Assembly (NCBI GenBank): GCA_024234575.1
Contig: JACKOB010000003.1
Location: 496,001-560,000 of the forward strand
Direction: 5' to 3'
From: Hahellaceae bacterium
Lineage (GTDB): Bacteria > Pseudomonadota > Gammaproteobacteria > Pseudomonadales > Oleiphilaceae
Length of the DNA: 64,000 bases
A model generated the notes under the pieces. That model saw only the letters and a list, made by a program, of their open reading frames with translations. It ran no database searches and was not told where the DNA came from. The stretch's first letter is position 1. The number at the start of each line of letters is the position of its first letter. The position numbers and the translations under genes are program-made. Shown piece by piece: positions 27,117 through 36,649 of the stretch.

Positions 27117-28196
27117 ATGAGCCCTTGGATACACCGCGCGGTACAGGCCATCAATGCAGACTTTAATCGCTCTGCCGATACACACCTGATTAAACTGGAT
27201 ATACCGGGTTGTCCTGATGTCGATTTGTATTTGAAAGATGAGTCGACCCACCCAACAGGAAGCTTAAAGCATCGATTAGCTCGCTCGTTGTTTTTATATG
27301 GCCTGTGCAATGGCTGGATTCATGAAGGAACCACAATCATCGAGTCATCTTCTGGCAGTACCGCTGTCTCTGAGGCATATTTTGCCCGTTTACTGCGATT
27401 GCCGTTTATTGCCGTCATACCTAAGGGGACTTCACCGAAGAAAATCTCAGCCATTGAGTTTTATGGCGGGCGTTGCCATTTTGTTGAGCCGATGGAAATT
27501 TACGAAGAGTCTCGTCGTTTAGCAAGCGAGCTTAACGGCCACTACATGGATCAGTTTACCTTTGCCGAGCGCGCTACTGACTGGCGTGGTAACAATAATA
27601 TTGCCGAGTCAATGTTCGAACAGTTGGCAAAAGAACAGCACCCGGACCCTTCCTGGGTGGTAATGAGCGCAGGTACTGGCGGCACAACTGCCACTATTGG
27701 ACGCTATATTCGTTACGGTTGCCACCATACCAAGCTATGTTTGGCTGACCCGGAAAACTCGGTATTCGCCGCATTTTTCGAGAATCGAAATCCAGATGTT
27801 AAGGTTAGGTGTTCATCCCGCATAGAAGGCATTGGTCGCCCCAGGGTCGAACCCTCGTTTAAGCCAGACGTTATTGATAGAGCAATAGTGGTGAAAGACG
27901 CGGCGACTATTGCGGCTATACGTGTGTTAGAAAAACTGATGAATCGAAAATGTGGTGGCTCGACGGGTACCAATCTTATTGCCACCTGGCAGATCATGTC
28001 GGAAATGCAACAACGCGGTGAGGCCGGCTCTGTTGTAACACTGATTTGCGATGCAGGGGATCGTTACCTGGAAACCTACTATGATGATGCCTGGGTAGCA
28101 AAACAGGGACTTGATTTAAAAGAGCCGGAGGCTGCCATCGAAGCCTTTATTGCAAAAGGCTCGCCGTTGCCATCTTGTTTACTGGCTGTGAGCTGA
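27117..28196 (+). CDS. cds1: Cds1-type PLP-dependent L-cysteine desulfhydrase
   Basis: The 359-residue protein matches mycobacterial Cds1 (Rv3684) through most of its length, for example [47 protein letters not shown], and [15 protein letters not shown]. It is a fold-type II PLP enzyme. The Lys of GSLKHR is the likely Schiff-base residue, and [12 protein letters not shown] and GSTGTNL bind phosphate. Cds1 degrades cysteine to H2S, ammonia and pyruvate. The start at ATG 27117 follows AAAGGA at nine bases. It converges on nhaD across a strong palindrome. Confidence 0.85.
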   Translation: MSPWIHRAVQAINADFNRSADTHLIKLDIPGCPDVDLYLKDESTHPTGSLKHRLARSLFLYGLCNGWIHEGTTIIESSSGSTAVSEAYFARLLRLPFIAVIPKGTSPKKISAIEFYGGRCHFVEPMEIYEESRRLASELNGHYMDQFTFAERATDWRGNNNIAESMFEQLAKEQHPDPSWVVMSAGTGGTTATIGRYIRYGCHHTKLCLADPENSVFAAFFENRNPDVKVRCSSRIEGIGRPRVEPSFKPDVIDRAIVVKDAATIAAIRVLEKLMNRKCGGSTGTNLIATWQIMSEMQQRGEAGSVVTLICDAGDRYLETYYDDAWVAKQGLDLKEPEAAIEAFIAKGSPLPSCLLAVS

Positions 28197-28258
28197 CGGT
28201 AAGACTTGCGGAAGTGCTTTGTGTCGTGGCGGGTTGAGTATTAACCCAATAAGGGTGT

Positions 28259-28289
28259 TGCTAGCCATATTTTTAAAAAATGGCTAGCA
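28259..28289. terminator. Palindromic bidirectional terminator between cds1 and nhaD
   Basis: TGCTAGCCAT and ATGGCTAGCA form a 10-bp stem around an ATTTTTAAAAA core that can extend the pairing. It lies between the two convergent stop codons. Confidence 0.65.
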
Positions 28290-28320
28290 CGGCTCAACGG
28301 GTTAGCGGTTATTCGTTCTT

Positions 28321-29574
28321 TTATGCTGCTGCCAGCAGCAACGAGCTGAAATAAAACACTGCCACATAACCGATCGTATAGGAGGCCAAAAGATATAGGC
28401 CGTAGCGAAGGTAACTACCAAAAGTAAGCCCTTCGATTTTACTCATGGCAACAATACCGGCGGCAGAGCCGATAATCAGCAGCGAACCACCCACACCAAC
28501 CGCATAAGTCAGGCCAAGCCAGGCGGGTGAAGACATGCTAATGCCTGCTTTGAGTAAGGCCGCCGTTAGGGGCACGTTATCAATTGTGGCCGACAGCACC
28601 CCCATTAAATAGTTCGCAGCAATGGGCGGTAATACTTCGTAGATGGATACCAGGCTATCAAGTACGTGGATTTCTTTTAACATGCCTACCAGCAGCAGTA
28701 TGCCTAAGAAGAACAGCAGTGTTTCAAATTCGATGACACGTATGTATTCCAGTATAGAGTCTTCATCCTGATCTTCGTTGAAATATCTGGCAGTTAAGAA
28801 CATTAATGACATGCCAAACAAAAAGGTCAGTACCGGTGGAATCTGGTAGATAGCGTTACCAAAAATGGTCGCCATGATTGTGCCGAGAAATATACCGGCA
28901 ATACATATATCGACTCGGCGCACTTCGGTGATATGCCGCTTTATATGCACGGTTTCATTCATGCCGAAAGAAAGCATGGTGGCAAGTAATAACACTGCCA
29001 GAAGAGAAGGGATTGCCAGGGTTAATAAGTCAGTAATGCTGACCTTGCCCGCCAGAAATATCATCAGCGTTGTGACGTCGCCGGTAATGAGAGCAACGCC
29101 ACCTGAGTTAACGGCAAATACTACCAGTGTTGCGAATCGAAGCGTTTTTTTCGGACTGAGGTTTAAAGATAGTATCAGGGTGACGGAAACCAGTGTGGCG
29201 GTGATGTTGTCTGCCAGTGATGAAAAGATGAAACAGAATACGGCAGTAAGAAACAGTAGTGCTTTTTCACTGATTTGTTTTGGCAGAAAGAAGTAAATAA
29301 GGTTTTCGATCATGCCCTTTTTATTCAAATAGGCAACAAAGGTCATCGCAGCCACAAGAAACAGCCAAAGCCCGGCAATTTCGGAGATGTTTTCTCCCAG
29401 CCCGTTAATAACTTGTTGATGTTCGGCACCGTCGGGATGAAAGATAAATAAAAGCATCCAGGCCAGCGTACCCAGAAACAGCGTAATCTTTGCTTTATTG
29501 ATATGAATAATGTCTTCCAGTACAACACCTAGAAGCGCCAGAATTGCCAGGCAGATCAAAAGAATATTTAGCAT
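28321..29574 (-). CDS. nhaD: NhaD-type Na+/H+ antiporter
   Basis: The 417-residue integral membrane protein of the ion-transporter superfamily has about 11-12 hydrophobic segments. It carries NhaD landmarks: FSSLADNITATLVSV near residue 117, VFAVNSGGVALITGDVTTLMI, FETLLFFLGILLLVGML, and ATIDNVPLTAALL near 335. It exports Na+ or Li+ in exchange for protons at the inner membrane, fitting a marine or saline lifestyle. A TAGGAG ribosome site precedes the ATG. Confidence 0.93.
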   Translation of the reverse strand: MLNILLICLAILALLGVVLEDIIHINKAKITLFLGTLAWMLLFIFHPDGAEHQQVINGLGENISEIAGLWLFLVAAMTFVAYLNKKGMIENLIYFFLPKQISEKALLFLTAVFCFIFSSLADNITATLVSVTLILSLNLSPKKTLRFATLVVFAVNSGGVALITGDVTTLMIFLAGKVSITDLLTLAIPSLLAVLLLATMLSFGMNETVHIKRHITEVRRVDICIAGIFLGTIMATIFGNAIYQIPPVLTFLFGMSLMFLTARYFNEDQDEDSILEYIRVIEFETLLFFLGILLLVGMLKEIHVLDSLVSIYEVLPPIAANYLMGVLSATIDNVPLTAALLKAGISMSSPAWLGLTYAVGVGGSLLIIGSAAGIVAMSKIEGLTFGSYLRYGLYLLASYTIGYVAVFYFSSLLLAAA

Positions 29575-29802
29575 TGATTTCTCCTATGGGAGACCGGATG
29601 AAACTTTGCGGCGATGCCGTACCAAAATACGCTATTGCGGTGTTTTACCGTAAATATTTGTTTTGGGTGCGGCATTATATGCCCTAACAATTAAGAAGAG
29701 AAAAGAATTATGAAGGGTGAGAGGGGGTCGGTTTTTTAGCCGTTCAGGCTGGGATATAACCCAGCGCGCGTATTTATTTGGGCAATGTTTATAAGTGCCG
29801 AT

Positions 29803-30237
29803 CTATGTTCTTTCTCGTAACAGGGCAACACTAAGCTTCACGAAATCTGATGAGGTGATAATACCAACCAGTCGGTTGCCATCTACAACCGGTAGGCAGC
29901 CATGTTTGGTTTTGATGAAATGCTCGCCCGCTTCTAACAGAGGGGTGTCGGAAGTAACGGTGTTATCAACCGGTGCCATAAAATCAACAATTTTACGCTT
30001 TTTCTCTTGGTACTCTAATTCTTGAATACCGAACTTGTTGGCAATATCAAAGGCTTCTTTGAGAATGGTTCGCTGGGAAATTAAGCCCAAAAAATTACCA
30101 TTAAGCGGATCAACAACCGGCACGTGGCGAATACTATATTGCTTCATCACTTCTCTGGCAGATGCCAGGTTATCTTCCGGAGTCAGGGTTACCATATCGG
30201 TGACCATTAAGTCGGCTGTTTTTGTGTACGTAGTCAT
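29803..30237 (-). CDS. Tandem CBS-domain protein
   Basis: The 144-residue protein consists of two CBS domains and nothing else. VSDxM-like openings are seen as VTDMVTLTPED and VDFMAPVDNTV, and HVPVVDP and CLPVVDGNRLVGIITSSDFVK close the domains. Such proteins bind adenine nucleotides and regulate partners. It lies upstream of nhaD on the same strand with a 228-bp gap, so a link to transport is possible but unproven. The ribosome site is weak. Confidence 0.85.
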   Translation of the reverse strand: MTTYTKTADLMVTDMVTLTPEDNLASAREVMKQYSIRHVPVVDPLNGNFLGLISQRTILKEAFDIANKFGIQELEYQEKKRKIVDFMAPVDNTVTSDTPLLEAGEHFIKTKHGCLPVVDGNRLVGIITSSDFVKLSVALLRERT

Positions 30238-30338
30238 GAACAAATCATACCGTTGTTAATGTAATAGATTCTTCTAAGTATAGACGAGTTTCTTTTTATT
30301 ACTTGATTAGCCCTGTCCCGTCGCATTGATATCACGGC

Positions 30339-31241
30339 TCAATAGCGCTTTAGCCAGGCCAGTAGTAGTTCGCTTACCGCTTCAGGCCGCTCCATCTGCG
30401 GGAAGTGTCCACAATTTAATGTGTGTAGGGCAACCTCTTGATGAAAGCTGGAGGTGTCCAGTGAATTCCACAGCGATGAATGAATACAACCATCGTTTTC
30501 ACTTTTAATTAACATCGTGGGGGTGTGAATTTCTGCATTGAGCAGCTGGCGCCCTTTTATTGCGGCTGGAGAAAGCCCGTAGATTGCGCGGTAGTAGCCC
30601 AAGACTTCGGTTAAGGTTTGCTGATCGAACAAGGTGCGCTTTACACCGGCCAAATGTGCTGCGGGCACCTGCCAATGTGGGCTCCATAGCCGATAAAGCA
30701 AATCGATAAACTTTCCTTGCTGACTGCGAATAATTGCCTCAGAGATGCCTCGCAGTTGAAACAGCTGAATATACCAGGAGGCAGGAAGATAGCTTAATGA
30801 GTGGCTGAGCACGCGTTTTAACGAGAGGTTGTAGGGAATGGTCAGTGACGTAAACGAGCGAAACATTGCTGGTGCTTTACTAACGCAGGCGAACCCTGAA
30901 ATTGCTCCCCAGTCATGGCCGACAAGGTGAACAGGCTTTGCCTGACCATAATGTTGTCGAATCACCTCTATCATGCCTATCAGTGCATCGGAAACAGCAT
31001 CCATATCGTAGCCTTGTGGCAGCCGATTGCCGACAGCATAGCCGGGTAACGCCGGGCATACTACTGTGTAGCCCGCATTTGATAAGGTCACCAGCTGTTC
31101 TCTAAAGCTATATAAGTTGTCAGGAAACCCATGCAGGCAAATGACCAGATCGCCTGATGGCTTTGATACGAGTGCAGGAAATTGAGTATTGCCGCTACTA
31201 AAGGTCTTGATGCTGTCGTCATACTGATAAAACTTTGTCAT
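30339..31241 (-). CDS. Alpha/beta hydrolase of the epoxide hydrolase/haloalkane dehalogenase type
   Basis: The 300-residue soluble hydrolase has the oxyanion motif HGFPDN near residue 37, the nucleophile elbow GHDWGA (Asp nucleophile at about residue 109) typical of epoxide hydrolases and dehalogenases, a cap region rich in aromatic residues, and the catalytic His in NCGHFPQMERPE. The Asp nucleophile argues against an esterase. The substrate is unknown. The start follows GGAGGGC. Confidence 0.85.
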   Translation of the reverse strand: MTKFYQYDDSIKTFSSGNTQFPALVSKPSGDLVICLHGFPDNLYSFREQLVTLSNAGYTVVCPALPGYAVGNRLPQGYDMDAVSDALIGMIEVIRQHYGQAKPVHLVGHDWGAISGFACVSKAPAMFRSFTSLTIPYNLSLKRVLSHSLSYLPASWYIQLFQLRGISEAIIRSQQGKFIDLLYRLWSPHWQVPAAHLAGVKRTLFDQQTLTEVLGYYRAIYGLSPAAIKGRQLLNAEIHTPTMLIKSENDGCIHSSLWNSLDTSSFHQEVALHTLNCGHFPQMERPEAVSELLLAWLKRY

Positions 31242-31537
31242 TGTTCTTTAGCCCTCCGGATTAACGACCAAGTAAGCTTATGGCAGCTGTTGTTAGTTAA
31301 AGTTTTTTTAAAAAACAGTTTCATATAGCCAATGAGTATATGAGCTTTTTTACGCTTCTACAGTGTCTAAATATATCAGTCAGTTAAAGATATTTTGGCA
31401 AAGTATGTCCGATAGTGCCGAAAGTAGCGCTTTTATTAATAACGTCTACGCTGATTAGACTAAAGTCGTAAACAGTGATGGGTATACAAGATAGGAGAGA
31501 GGGCAAGGATGCGGGACGTTAATTAACGGGTTGTCGT
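31242..31537. other. Intergenic region before the large solute-binding protein
   Basis: This AT-rich stretch lies between the divergent hydrolase and the solute-binding protein. I see no gene, RNA or strong repeat in it. It must carry both promoters. Confidence 0.35.
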
Positions 31538-31601
31538 ATGAAAAAAACAAATAGAAATGAAAACTTCGTGCAAAAAAGCGGACGGATGAAAAAGGAATGG
31601 T

Positions 31602-33302
31602 TTGGCGCTCTCGGTTGGCGCGTTGATGCTGGCGCATTCTCTTAGTGGCTATGCGGGTATGGACGAAGCGAAAACCTGGGTGGAAAACGAATTCCAGCCC
31701 TCGACGCTATCGAAAGATGAGCAGTTAAAAGAGATGGAATGGTTCGTTAAAGCCGCAGAGCCATTTAAAGGGATGGAGATAAAAGTTCTCTCCGAAATTA
31801 TCGCCACCCACGAATATGAGTCCGGCACGTTAGCGAAAGCGTTTAGCGAGATCACCGGCATCAAACTCACCCATGAGATGATTCCTGAAGGCGATGTGGT
31901 TAGAACGCTGGAAAAGCAGATGTACACCGGTGAAAACCTGTACGACGCTTATATCAATGACTCGGATCTTATTGGTACCCATGCGCGCTATGGACAGGTC
32001 GTTAACCTGACCGACTATATGGCGGGTGATGGTAAAGATATGACGTTGCCAACACTGGATATCCCTGACTTTATTGGTCTGGAATATACAACAGGTATGG
32101 ATGGCAAGCTCTACCAGTTGCCAGACCAGCAGTTTGCCAACCTGTATTGGTTTAGAGCCGACTGGTTTGAACGCCCGGATATCAAAGCGAAGTTTAAAGA
32201 GGCCTATGGCTATGAATTAGGTGTGCCGGTGAACTGGTCTGCCTATGAAGATATTGCTGAATTCTTCACGAATAAAGTCGGAGAAATTGACGGCGTAAAA
32301 GTATACGGTCATATGGACTACGGTAAAAAAGACCCATCGTTAGGATGGCGTTTTACAGATGCCTGGTTGTCTATGGCTGGTGCCGGTGATAAAGGCTTGC
32401 CAAACGGCTCACCCGTTGATGAGTGGGGGATTCGCGTCGAAGATTGCCATCCTGTAGGTTCATCTGTCGAGCGTGGTGGTGCGACGAACGGTCCTGCCGC
32501 GGTATACAGTGTAACCAAATATATTGAGTGGTTGGATAAGTATGCGCCACCTGGATCGAGAGAAATGGATTTTGGTCAGGCAGGTGCCATTCCCAGTCAG
32601 GGCAATATTGCGCAGCAAATGTTCTGGTATACCGCCTTTACGGCCTCTATGACCAAAGAAGGCTTACCTGTGGTAAACGAAGATGGCACGCCGAAGTGGC
32701 GCATGGCGCCTTCTCCGCACGGTGCATACTGGGAAGACGGCATGAAGTTGGGTTATCAGGATGCCGGATCTTGGACATTGCTGCAAAGCACACCGGATGA
32801 CCGTCGTAAAGCGGCCTGGTTGTATGCTCAGTTTGTTGTCTCCAAGACGGTGTCGTTAAAGAAAACGGTAACGGGGTTAACGCCAATTCGTGAGTCTGAT
32901 ATTCAGTCGGACACCATGACAGCCATGGCACCAAAACTGGGTGGTCTGGTTGAGTTTTATCGCAGTCCAGCCCGTAAGCAGTGGACGCCAACCGGCAATA
33001 ACGTACCAGATTATCCAAAGCTCGCACCGCTCTGGTGGCAGAACATTGGTGATGCGTCTTCCGGTGCTAAAACACCTCAGGAGGCAATGGATTCGTTAGC
33101 GAAAGAGCAGGATAAAGTGCTTCGCGAAATCGAGAAGTCTGGCATCCAGAAAGTTTGTGAGCCAAGACTGGCAAGACGTTCTGATCTGAAAGGGGCAGAG
33201 TACTGGTTAGCACAACCTGGCGCACCAAAGGCCAAACTCGACAACGAAAAGCCCACACCAGAAACTATTTCTTATGACAAGTTATTGGAGTCTTGGAAAT
33301 AA
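31602..33302 (+). CDS. Large extracellular solute-binding protein (carbohydrate/polyol type), signal peptide possibly frameshifted
   Basis: The 566-residue periplasmic binding protein resembles the long family-1 type used for glycerol and polyols (GlpV-like). It has SEIIATHEYESGTLAKAF, ITGIKLTHEMIPEGD, ERGGATNGPAAVYSVTKY, and a long C-terminal region. The frame opens at TTG 31602 with AAAGGA upstream, giving a hydrophobic leader (ALSVGALMLAHSLSGYAG) without basic residues. An ATG at 31586 in the next frame begins MKK. Removing one base from the A-run there would join a normal signal peptide MKRNGLALSVGA. No permease or ATPase follows. The next gene is a chemoreceptor. Confidence 0.85.
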   Translation: MALSVGALMLAHSLSGYAGMDEAKTWVENEFQPSTLSKDEQLKEMEWFVKAAEPFKGMEIKVLSEIIATHEYESGTLAKAFSEITGIKLTHEMIPEGDVVRTLEKQMYTGENLYDAYINDSDLIGTHARYGQVVNLTDYMAGDGKDMTLPTLDIPDFIGLEYTTGMDGKLYQLPDQQFANLYWFRADWFERPDIKAKFKEAYGYELGVPVNWSAYEDIAEFFTNKVGEIDGVKVYGHMDYGKKDPSLGWRFTDAWLSMAGAGDKGLPNGSPVDEWGIRVEDCHPVGSSVERGGATNGPAAVYSVTKYIEWLDKYAPPGSREMDFGQAGAIPSQGNIAQQMFWYTAFTASMTKEGLPVVNEDGTPKWRMAPSPHGAYWEDGMKLGYQDAGSWTLLQSTPDDRRKAAWLYAQFVVSKTVSLKKTVTGLTPIRESDIQSDTMTAMAPKLGGLVEFYRSPARKQWTPTGNNVPDYPKLAPLWWQNIGDASSGAKTPQEAMDSLAKEQDKVLREIEKSGIQKVCEPRLARRSDLKGAEYWLAQPGAPKAKLDNEKPTPETISYDKLLESWK

Positions 33303-33325
33303 AGTTCAGGTGTCATGAACGATTC

Positions 33326-33353
33326 AAGCCCCCCGCATACGCGTGTGGGGCTT
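33326..33353 (+). terminator. GC-rich hairpin after the solute-binding protein
   Basis: AAGCCCC and GGGGCTT pair around a 14-base loop that may pair further (CGCA/TGTG). There is no T-run, so it may attenuate rather than fully stop transcription into the chemoreceptor gene. Confidence 0.45.
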
Positions 33354-33375
33354 CTCGTGTATTTGGGAGAGTAGT

Positions 33376-35376
33376 ATGCGTTTGAGTGTTGGACTGAAAA
33401 TTGGTGGGGGCTTTTTCCTCGTGACCCTGATGCTGGTTTTGGCGGGAGGCATCGGATTTAATGGTGCAGTAAAGCTCGGTGGTGCCGTCGATTATTTTGC
33501 GAATAATGCCTGGTCTTCAGGGGGCGGGGCATCAGCGCTTATTTCGTCTGTGCAAAAGCAGGCAACCTTGATGGGAACGGTTACCAGCGGCGTCACACCG
33601 TTAACCGCTGATGAATCCAATGCGTTAAAAAAGGCTAACGAAGAGGCACACGCTGCCGTTGCGACCTTGTCAAAAGCTGGAGTAGTCTCGGCGGAGCAGA
33701 TCGACAAGCTAAATATTCTTTACGCAGATTATCAAACCGCACAACAAACACTGGTGGCGCACCATACCGAATATGCTAAAAAGCGAATCGCCGCTTTTGA
33801 TGAATTTGCGAAGTTTCAGGCTTATATGAAAGTGCTGGAATTTTATTCGAACAATATTTATCGCCTACCCAATGTGGATCAGAGTGACAAGTTTTCGCTC
33901 ATTACCTCTTTCTTTAAGAACAAACTGGCTTTGCAGACCCGTTTCTATTACATGCAGCGTTTTCTTGGTGGTGATGCTCGGGATGAGATGCTAAATGAGC
34001 TGGGCGGTGCGTTGGAAGATCTTTTAGATGAGTCAGAAACACTCACCGAGCAGGAACTGATGGAAGCAGAAATACGCAGTGGCGAGTTTTCTGGAAATAG
34101 TTACGCCGCATTGCTTACTAAAAATATTAAGGCCCATCAGACATCTTTTGAGACCCTGGTTACCGCCTACGATCAATTTCGTGCTACGCAAAAAGTCTAT
34201 GATTCGGTGAAACGCAAGACCCTGTCCCAGGTTGATGGCTTCGTGACCCAGGTCGGCGAAATTGTTGATAAAGAAGCTTTACAGTCGAAGGACACGACTA
34301 GCGGTGTTTACACCGCCACTATTGTTTCTATCATTATTGGTGTGCTTATCGCCGTTGCTGCAACCTTCTTTTGTGTCATGACCGTCGTGAAACCTATTAT
34401 TGCCGCCGGTATTCGTATGCGGGATATCGCCACCGGAGATGGTGATTTGACACTAACGCTACCGGTAAATGGAAACGATGAAATTGCCTATATGGGTAAA
34501 AATTTCAATTTGTTCGTGTCGAAGATTAGAGACATTATTATATCGACAGTCAAAATATCCGAGCGTCTGGAAAAGTCCGCCATTGAGCTGCAGGGTCTTT
34601 CGAACGCCACCACGCGAGCGGCTTCAGAGCAGCAAAGTGGCAGCCAGCAGATAGCAACGGCTCTCTACGAAATGACGACTTCATTTCAAGAGGTGGCGCG
34701 CAATGCCGCCAGTGCAGAGGAAACTACCAACGTGGCCAATGAGAGTGTGAAATTGAGCCAGGCGGCGGTGAACAGCAACCGCGACTCTATCCACCGGCTG
34801 TCCCAGGATATTGGTGCCGCTAAGAGTGTGATATCGCAATTGGCGGATGAGAGCCAATCGGTTGCAGGTATACTGAATGTCATCCGAGGTATTGCTGAAC
34901 AAACGAATCTGCTGGCCCTTAATGCGGCTATTGAAGCGGCAAGAGCCGGAGAGCAGGGGCGCGGCTTTGCAGTCGTTGCTGATGAGGTTCGTACCTTGGC
35001 GCAGAAAACCCAGCAGTCCACCAGTGAGATACAGGACGTAATAGAAGGTTTGCAGGGCAAATCCAGCGAGGCGGTTTCGGTAATTGAGAATAGCTCGAAA
35101 AGAGCCGAAGCCAGTGTTGGTTTTGCGGGCGAGGTGACTGAACAGCTATCGAAAGTAAGCAGTGCCGTGCAGGCCGTGTTCGAGATGAATGCGCAGATCG
35201 CTGCTGCAGCCGAAGAGCAGGCGGCGGTTGCCGAGGATATTAATAAAAATGTCACGCATATCAGCGATGTGTCCGAACAGACTTCTGCTGACGCCCATGC
35301 CGCGCTGAATGCAAGCGATGATGTGCATTCATTGGTGACCGACCTTTCTAAGTTGGTACATCAATTTAAGGTATAG
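33376..35376 (+). CDS. Methyl-accepting chemotaxis protein
   Basis: The 666-residue chemoreceptor has TM1 at about 10-30, a periplasmic ligand region of about 280 residues, TM2 at about 310-332, HAMP at about 333-390, and a cytoplasmic signalling domain. Its conserved hairpin tip reads [20 protein letters not shown] and is followed by [12 protein letters not shown]. There is no C-terminal CheR pentapeptide. The ATG at 33376 follows GGGAGAG. It lies 73 bp after the large solute-binding protein, so that protein may deliver its ligand to this receptor. It ends at a strong terminator. Confidence 0.95.
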   Translation: MRLSVGLKIGGGFFLVTLMLVLAGGIGFNGAVKLGGAVDYFANNAWSSGGGASALISSVQKQATLMGTVTSGVTPLTADESNALKKANEEAHAAVATLSKAGVVSAEQIDKLNILYADYQTAQQTLVAHHTEYAKKRIAAFDEFAKFQAYMKVLEFYSNNIYRLPNVDQSDKFSLITSFFKNKLALQTRFYYMQRFLGGDARDEMLNELGGALEDLLDESETLTEQELMEAEIRSGEFSGNSYAALLTKNIKAHQTSFETLVTAYDQFRATQKVYDSVKRKTLSQVDGFVTQVGEIVDKEALQSKDTTSGVYTATIVSIIIGVLIAVAATFFCVMTVVKPIIAAGIRMRDIATGDGDLTLTLPVNGNDEIAYMGKNFNLFVSKIRDIIISTVKISERLEKSAIELQGLSNATTRAASEQQSGSQQIATALYEMTTSFQEVARNAASAEETTNVANESVKLSQAAVNSNRDSIHRLSQDIGAAKSVISQLADESQSVAGILNVIRGIAEQTNLLALNAAIEAARAGEQGRGFAVVADEVRTLAQKTQQSTSEIQDVIEGLQGKSSEAVSVIENSSKRAEASVGFAGEVTEQLSKVSSAVQAVFEMNAQIAAAAEEQAAVAEDINKNVTHISDVSEQTSADAHAALNASDDVHSLVTDLSKLVHQFKV

Positions 35377-35389
35377 CCACTCTGTACAT

Positions 35390-35411
35390 GGGGGCTCATG
35401 CCCCCGTTTTT
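35390..35411 (+). terminator. Rho-independent terminator of the chemoreceptor gene
   Basis: GGGGGC and GCCCCC form a stem with a TCAT tetraloop, followed by GTTTTT. It lies 13 bp after the stop codon. Confidence 0.9.
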
Positions 35412-35418
35412 CGGCAGT

Positions 35419-36597
35419 TCAGACTAAGTCCGCGACCAGATCAGCCTCTGTGAGTTGGCTGGCGTTTTTGCCACCTCTAAATTGCCATAGGCCGGCAGAT
35501 TCGTAATACCCCTTTACCCTTGGCGTCAGCAGGCCGATATATTCCAGGTTGGGAATTAAACGCTTAAACATCAGTGAGCGGAAGCGTTGCATGGCCGGTG
35601 ATTTAAGGATGAACTCGTTCCATTGGCGGCGTGTCATCAATCCTTCGTAATTTTCTTCATAGACTTCGTGACCCATAAAACGGTTGCGCATCAGCAGTGC
35701 TACCTCGAAGGCCCAGTCTTCGCGCTCGCGTTTTTCCGCGGCGGTGAGCTCTTTGCTGAAGTGCTCCCGCAAGGCCAGAACGCCATAGTGCACGTGCCTT
35801 GCTTCATCCTGAATAACATAGCGCAGCAGATTTTTTAAGAGAGGCTCCTGGGTGTTGTTGTGCAATGTGCTGAAGGCACCCAGGGCCAGCCCCTCTATCA
35901 TTATTTGCATGCCAAGAAATTTAATGTCCCAGCGGGAGTCTGTAAGCAAATCGTCGATAATGACGAACAGGTTGTCGTTAATTTGATAGGTCTTCTCAAG
36001 CTTGGTGTCGAGATAGCGCAAGAAAACTTCCAGATGACGGCCTTCATCCATAACCTGTGTGGCGCCGTACAGCTTTCCATCCATCCACTTAACGCACTCC
36101 GTTACTTGTGCAGAGGCATACAGTGCACCCTGTTCACCGTGCATAAACTGGCTTAGAAACCAGCAAACCATATTGTAGTTTGCTGCTGCCATTTCTTTTT
36201 TATTCAGCTTGATGCCGTATTCACGTAAGCCTTCAAAGGGTAAAAAGTCCGCATTAACGATAGGTATTTCCGGGTTCATGGGGTCGACCTGAGTTGACCA
36301 GTCGAGATCCCTGTCTCCGTCCCACTGATTGGCAACTGCGCGCCTGTATAGCTCGTTCATTTCCGGAAAGTCGAGCCCGTACTTCAGGTCAAAGTGGACA
36401 TCGTGGCTTGCCGTCATTTTTACACTGTCGTGATGTTTTCCCTGACGCATGAAAAGCCCTCTCACCGCAGATGGGGCCATTGATGCTGCAACCTTGGGGC
36501 TTTTTAATTGCATCATTACCGATACATTTTCCAGGGTGGCTTCGACTCGGTTGCGGGCAGGCCCTGGGATACCATCCAACATTTTATTTAGTAGCAT
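35419..36597 (-). CDS. Ferritin-like diiron protein, putative oxygenase
   Basis: The 392-residue protein has the four-helix ferritin-like signature with carboxylate/His ligands: Glu in HGEQGALYA, the pair DEGRH, a Glu in MIEGLALGAF, and the pair DEARH. The two ExxH-type repeats are typical of R2-like and AurF-like diiron enzymes. I chose ATG 36597, preceded by TTGGAGAAG. ATGs at 36618 and 36660 are upstream alternatives and the latter would overlap the reductase gene. It is in an operon with a flavin/2Fe-2S reductase 52 bp upstream, implying an O2-activating hydroxylase or desaturase with its electron donor. The substrate is unknown; a lipid is plausible. Confidence 0.8.
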   Translation of the reverse strand: MLLNKMLDGIPGPARNRVEATLENVSVMMQLKSPKVAASMAPSAVRGLFMRQGKHHDSVKMTASHDVHFDLKYGLDFPEMNELYRRAVANQWDGDRDLDWSTQVDPMNPEIPIVNADFLPFEGLREYGIKLNKKEMAAANYNMVCWFLSQFMHGEQGALYASAQVTECVKWMDGKLYGATQVMDEGRHLEVFLRYLDTKLEKTYQINDNLFVIIDDLLTDSRWDIKFLGMQIMIEGLALGAFSTLHNNTQEPLLKNLLRYVIQDEARHVHYGVLALREHFSKELTAAEKREREDWAFEVALLMRNRFMGHEVYEENYEGLMTRRQWNEFILKSPAMQRFRSLMFKRLIPNLEYIGLLTPRVKGYYESAGLWQFRGGKNASQLTEADLVADLV

Positions 36598-36649
36598 GTT
36601 CTTCTCCAATTTATGCATGGTTGTGTCTGGTGAAACGTACGATCTGATT

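Noticed and set aside
29740-29770. GCTGGG-ATATAA-CCCAGC hairpin after the CBS gene
   Set aside because: It has only a 6-bp stem and lacks a T-run in the direction of transcription, so it is too weak to call as a terminator.
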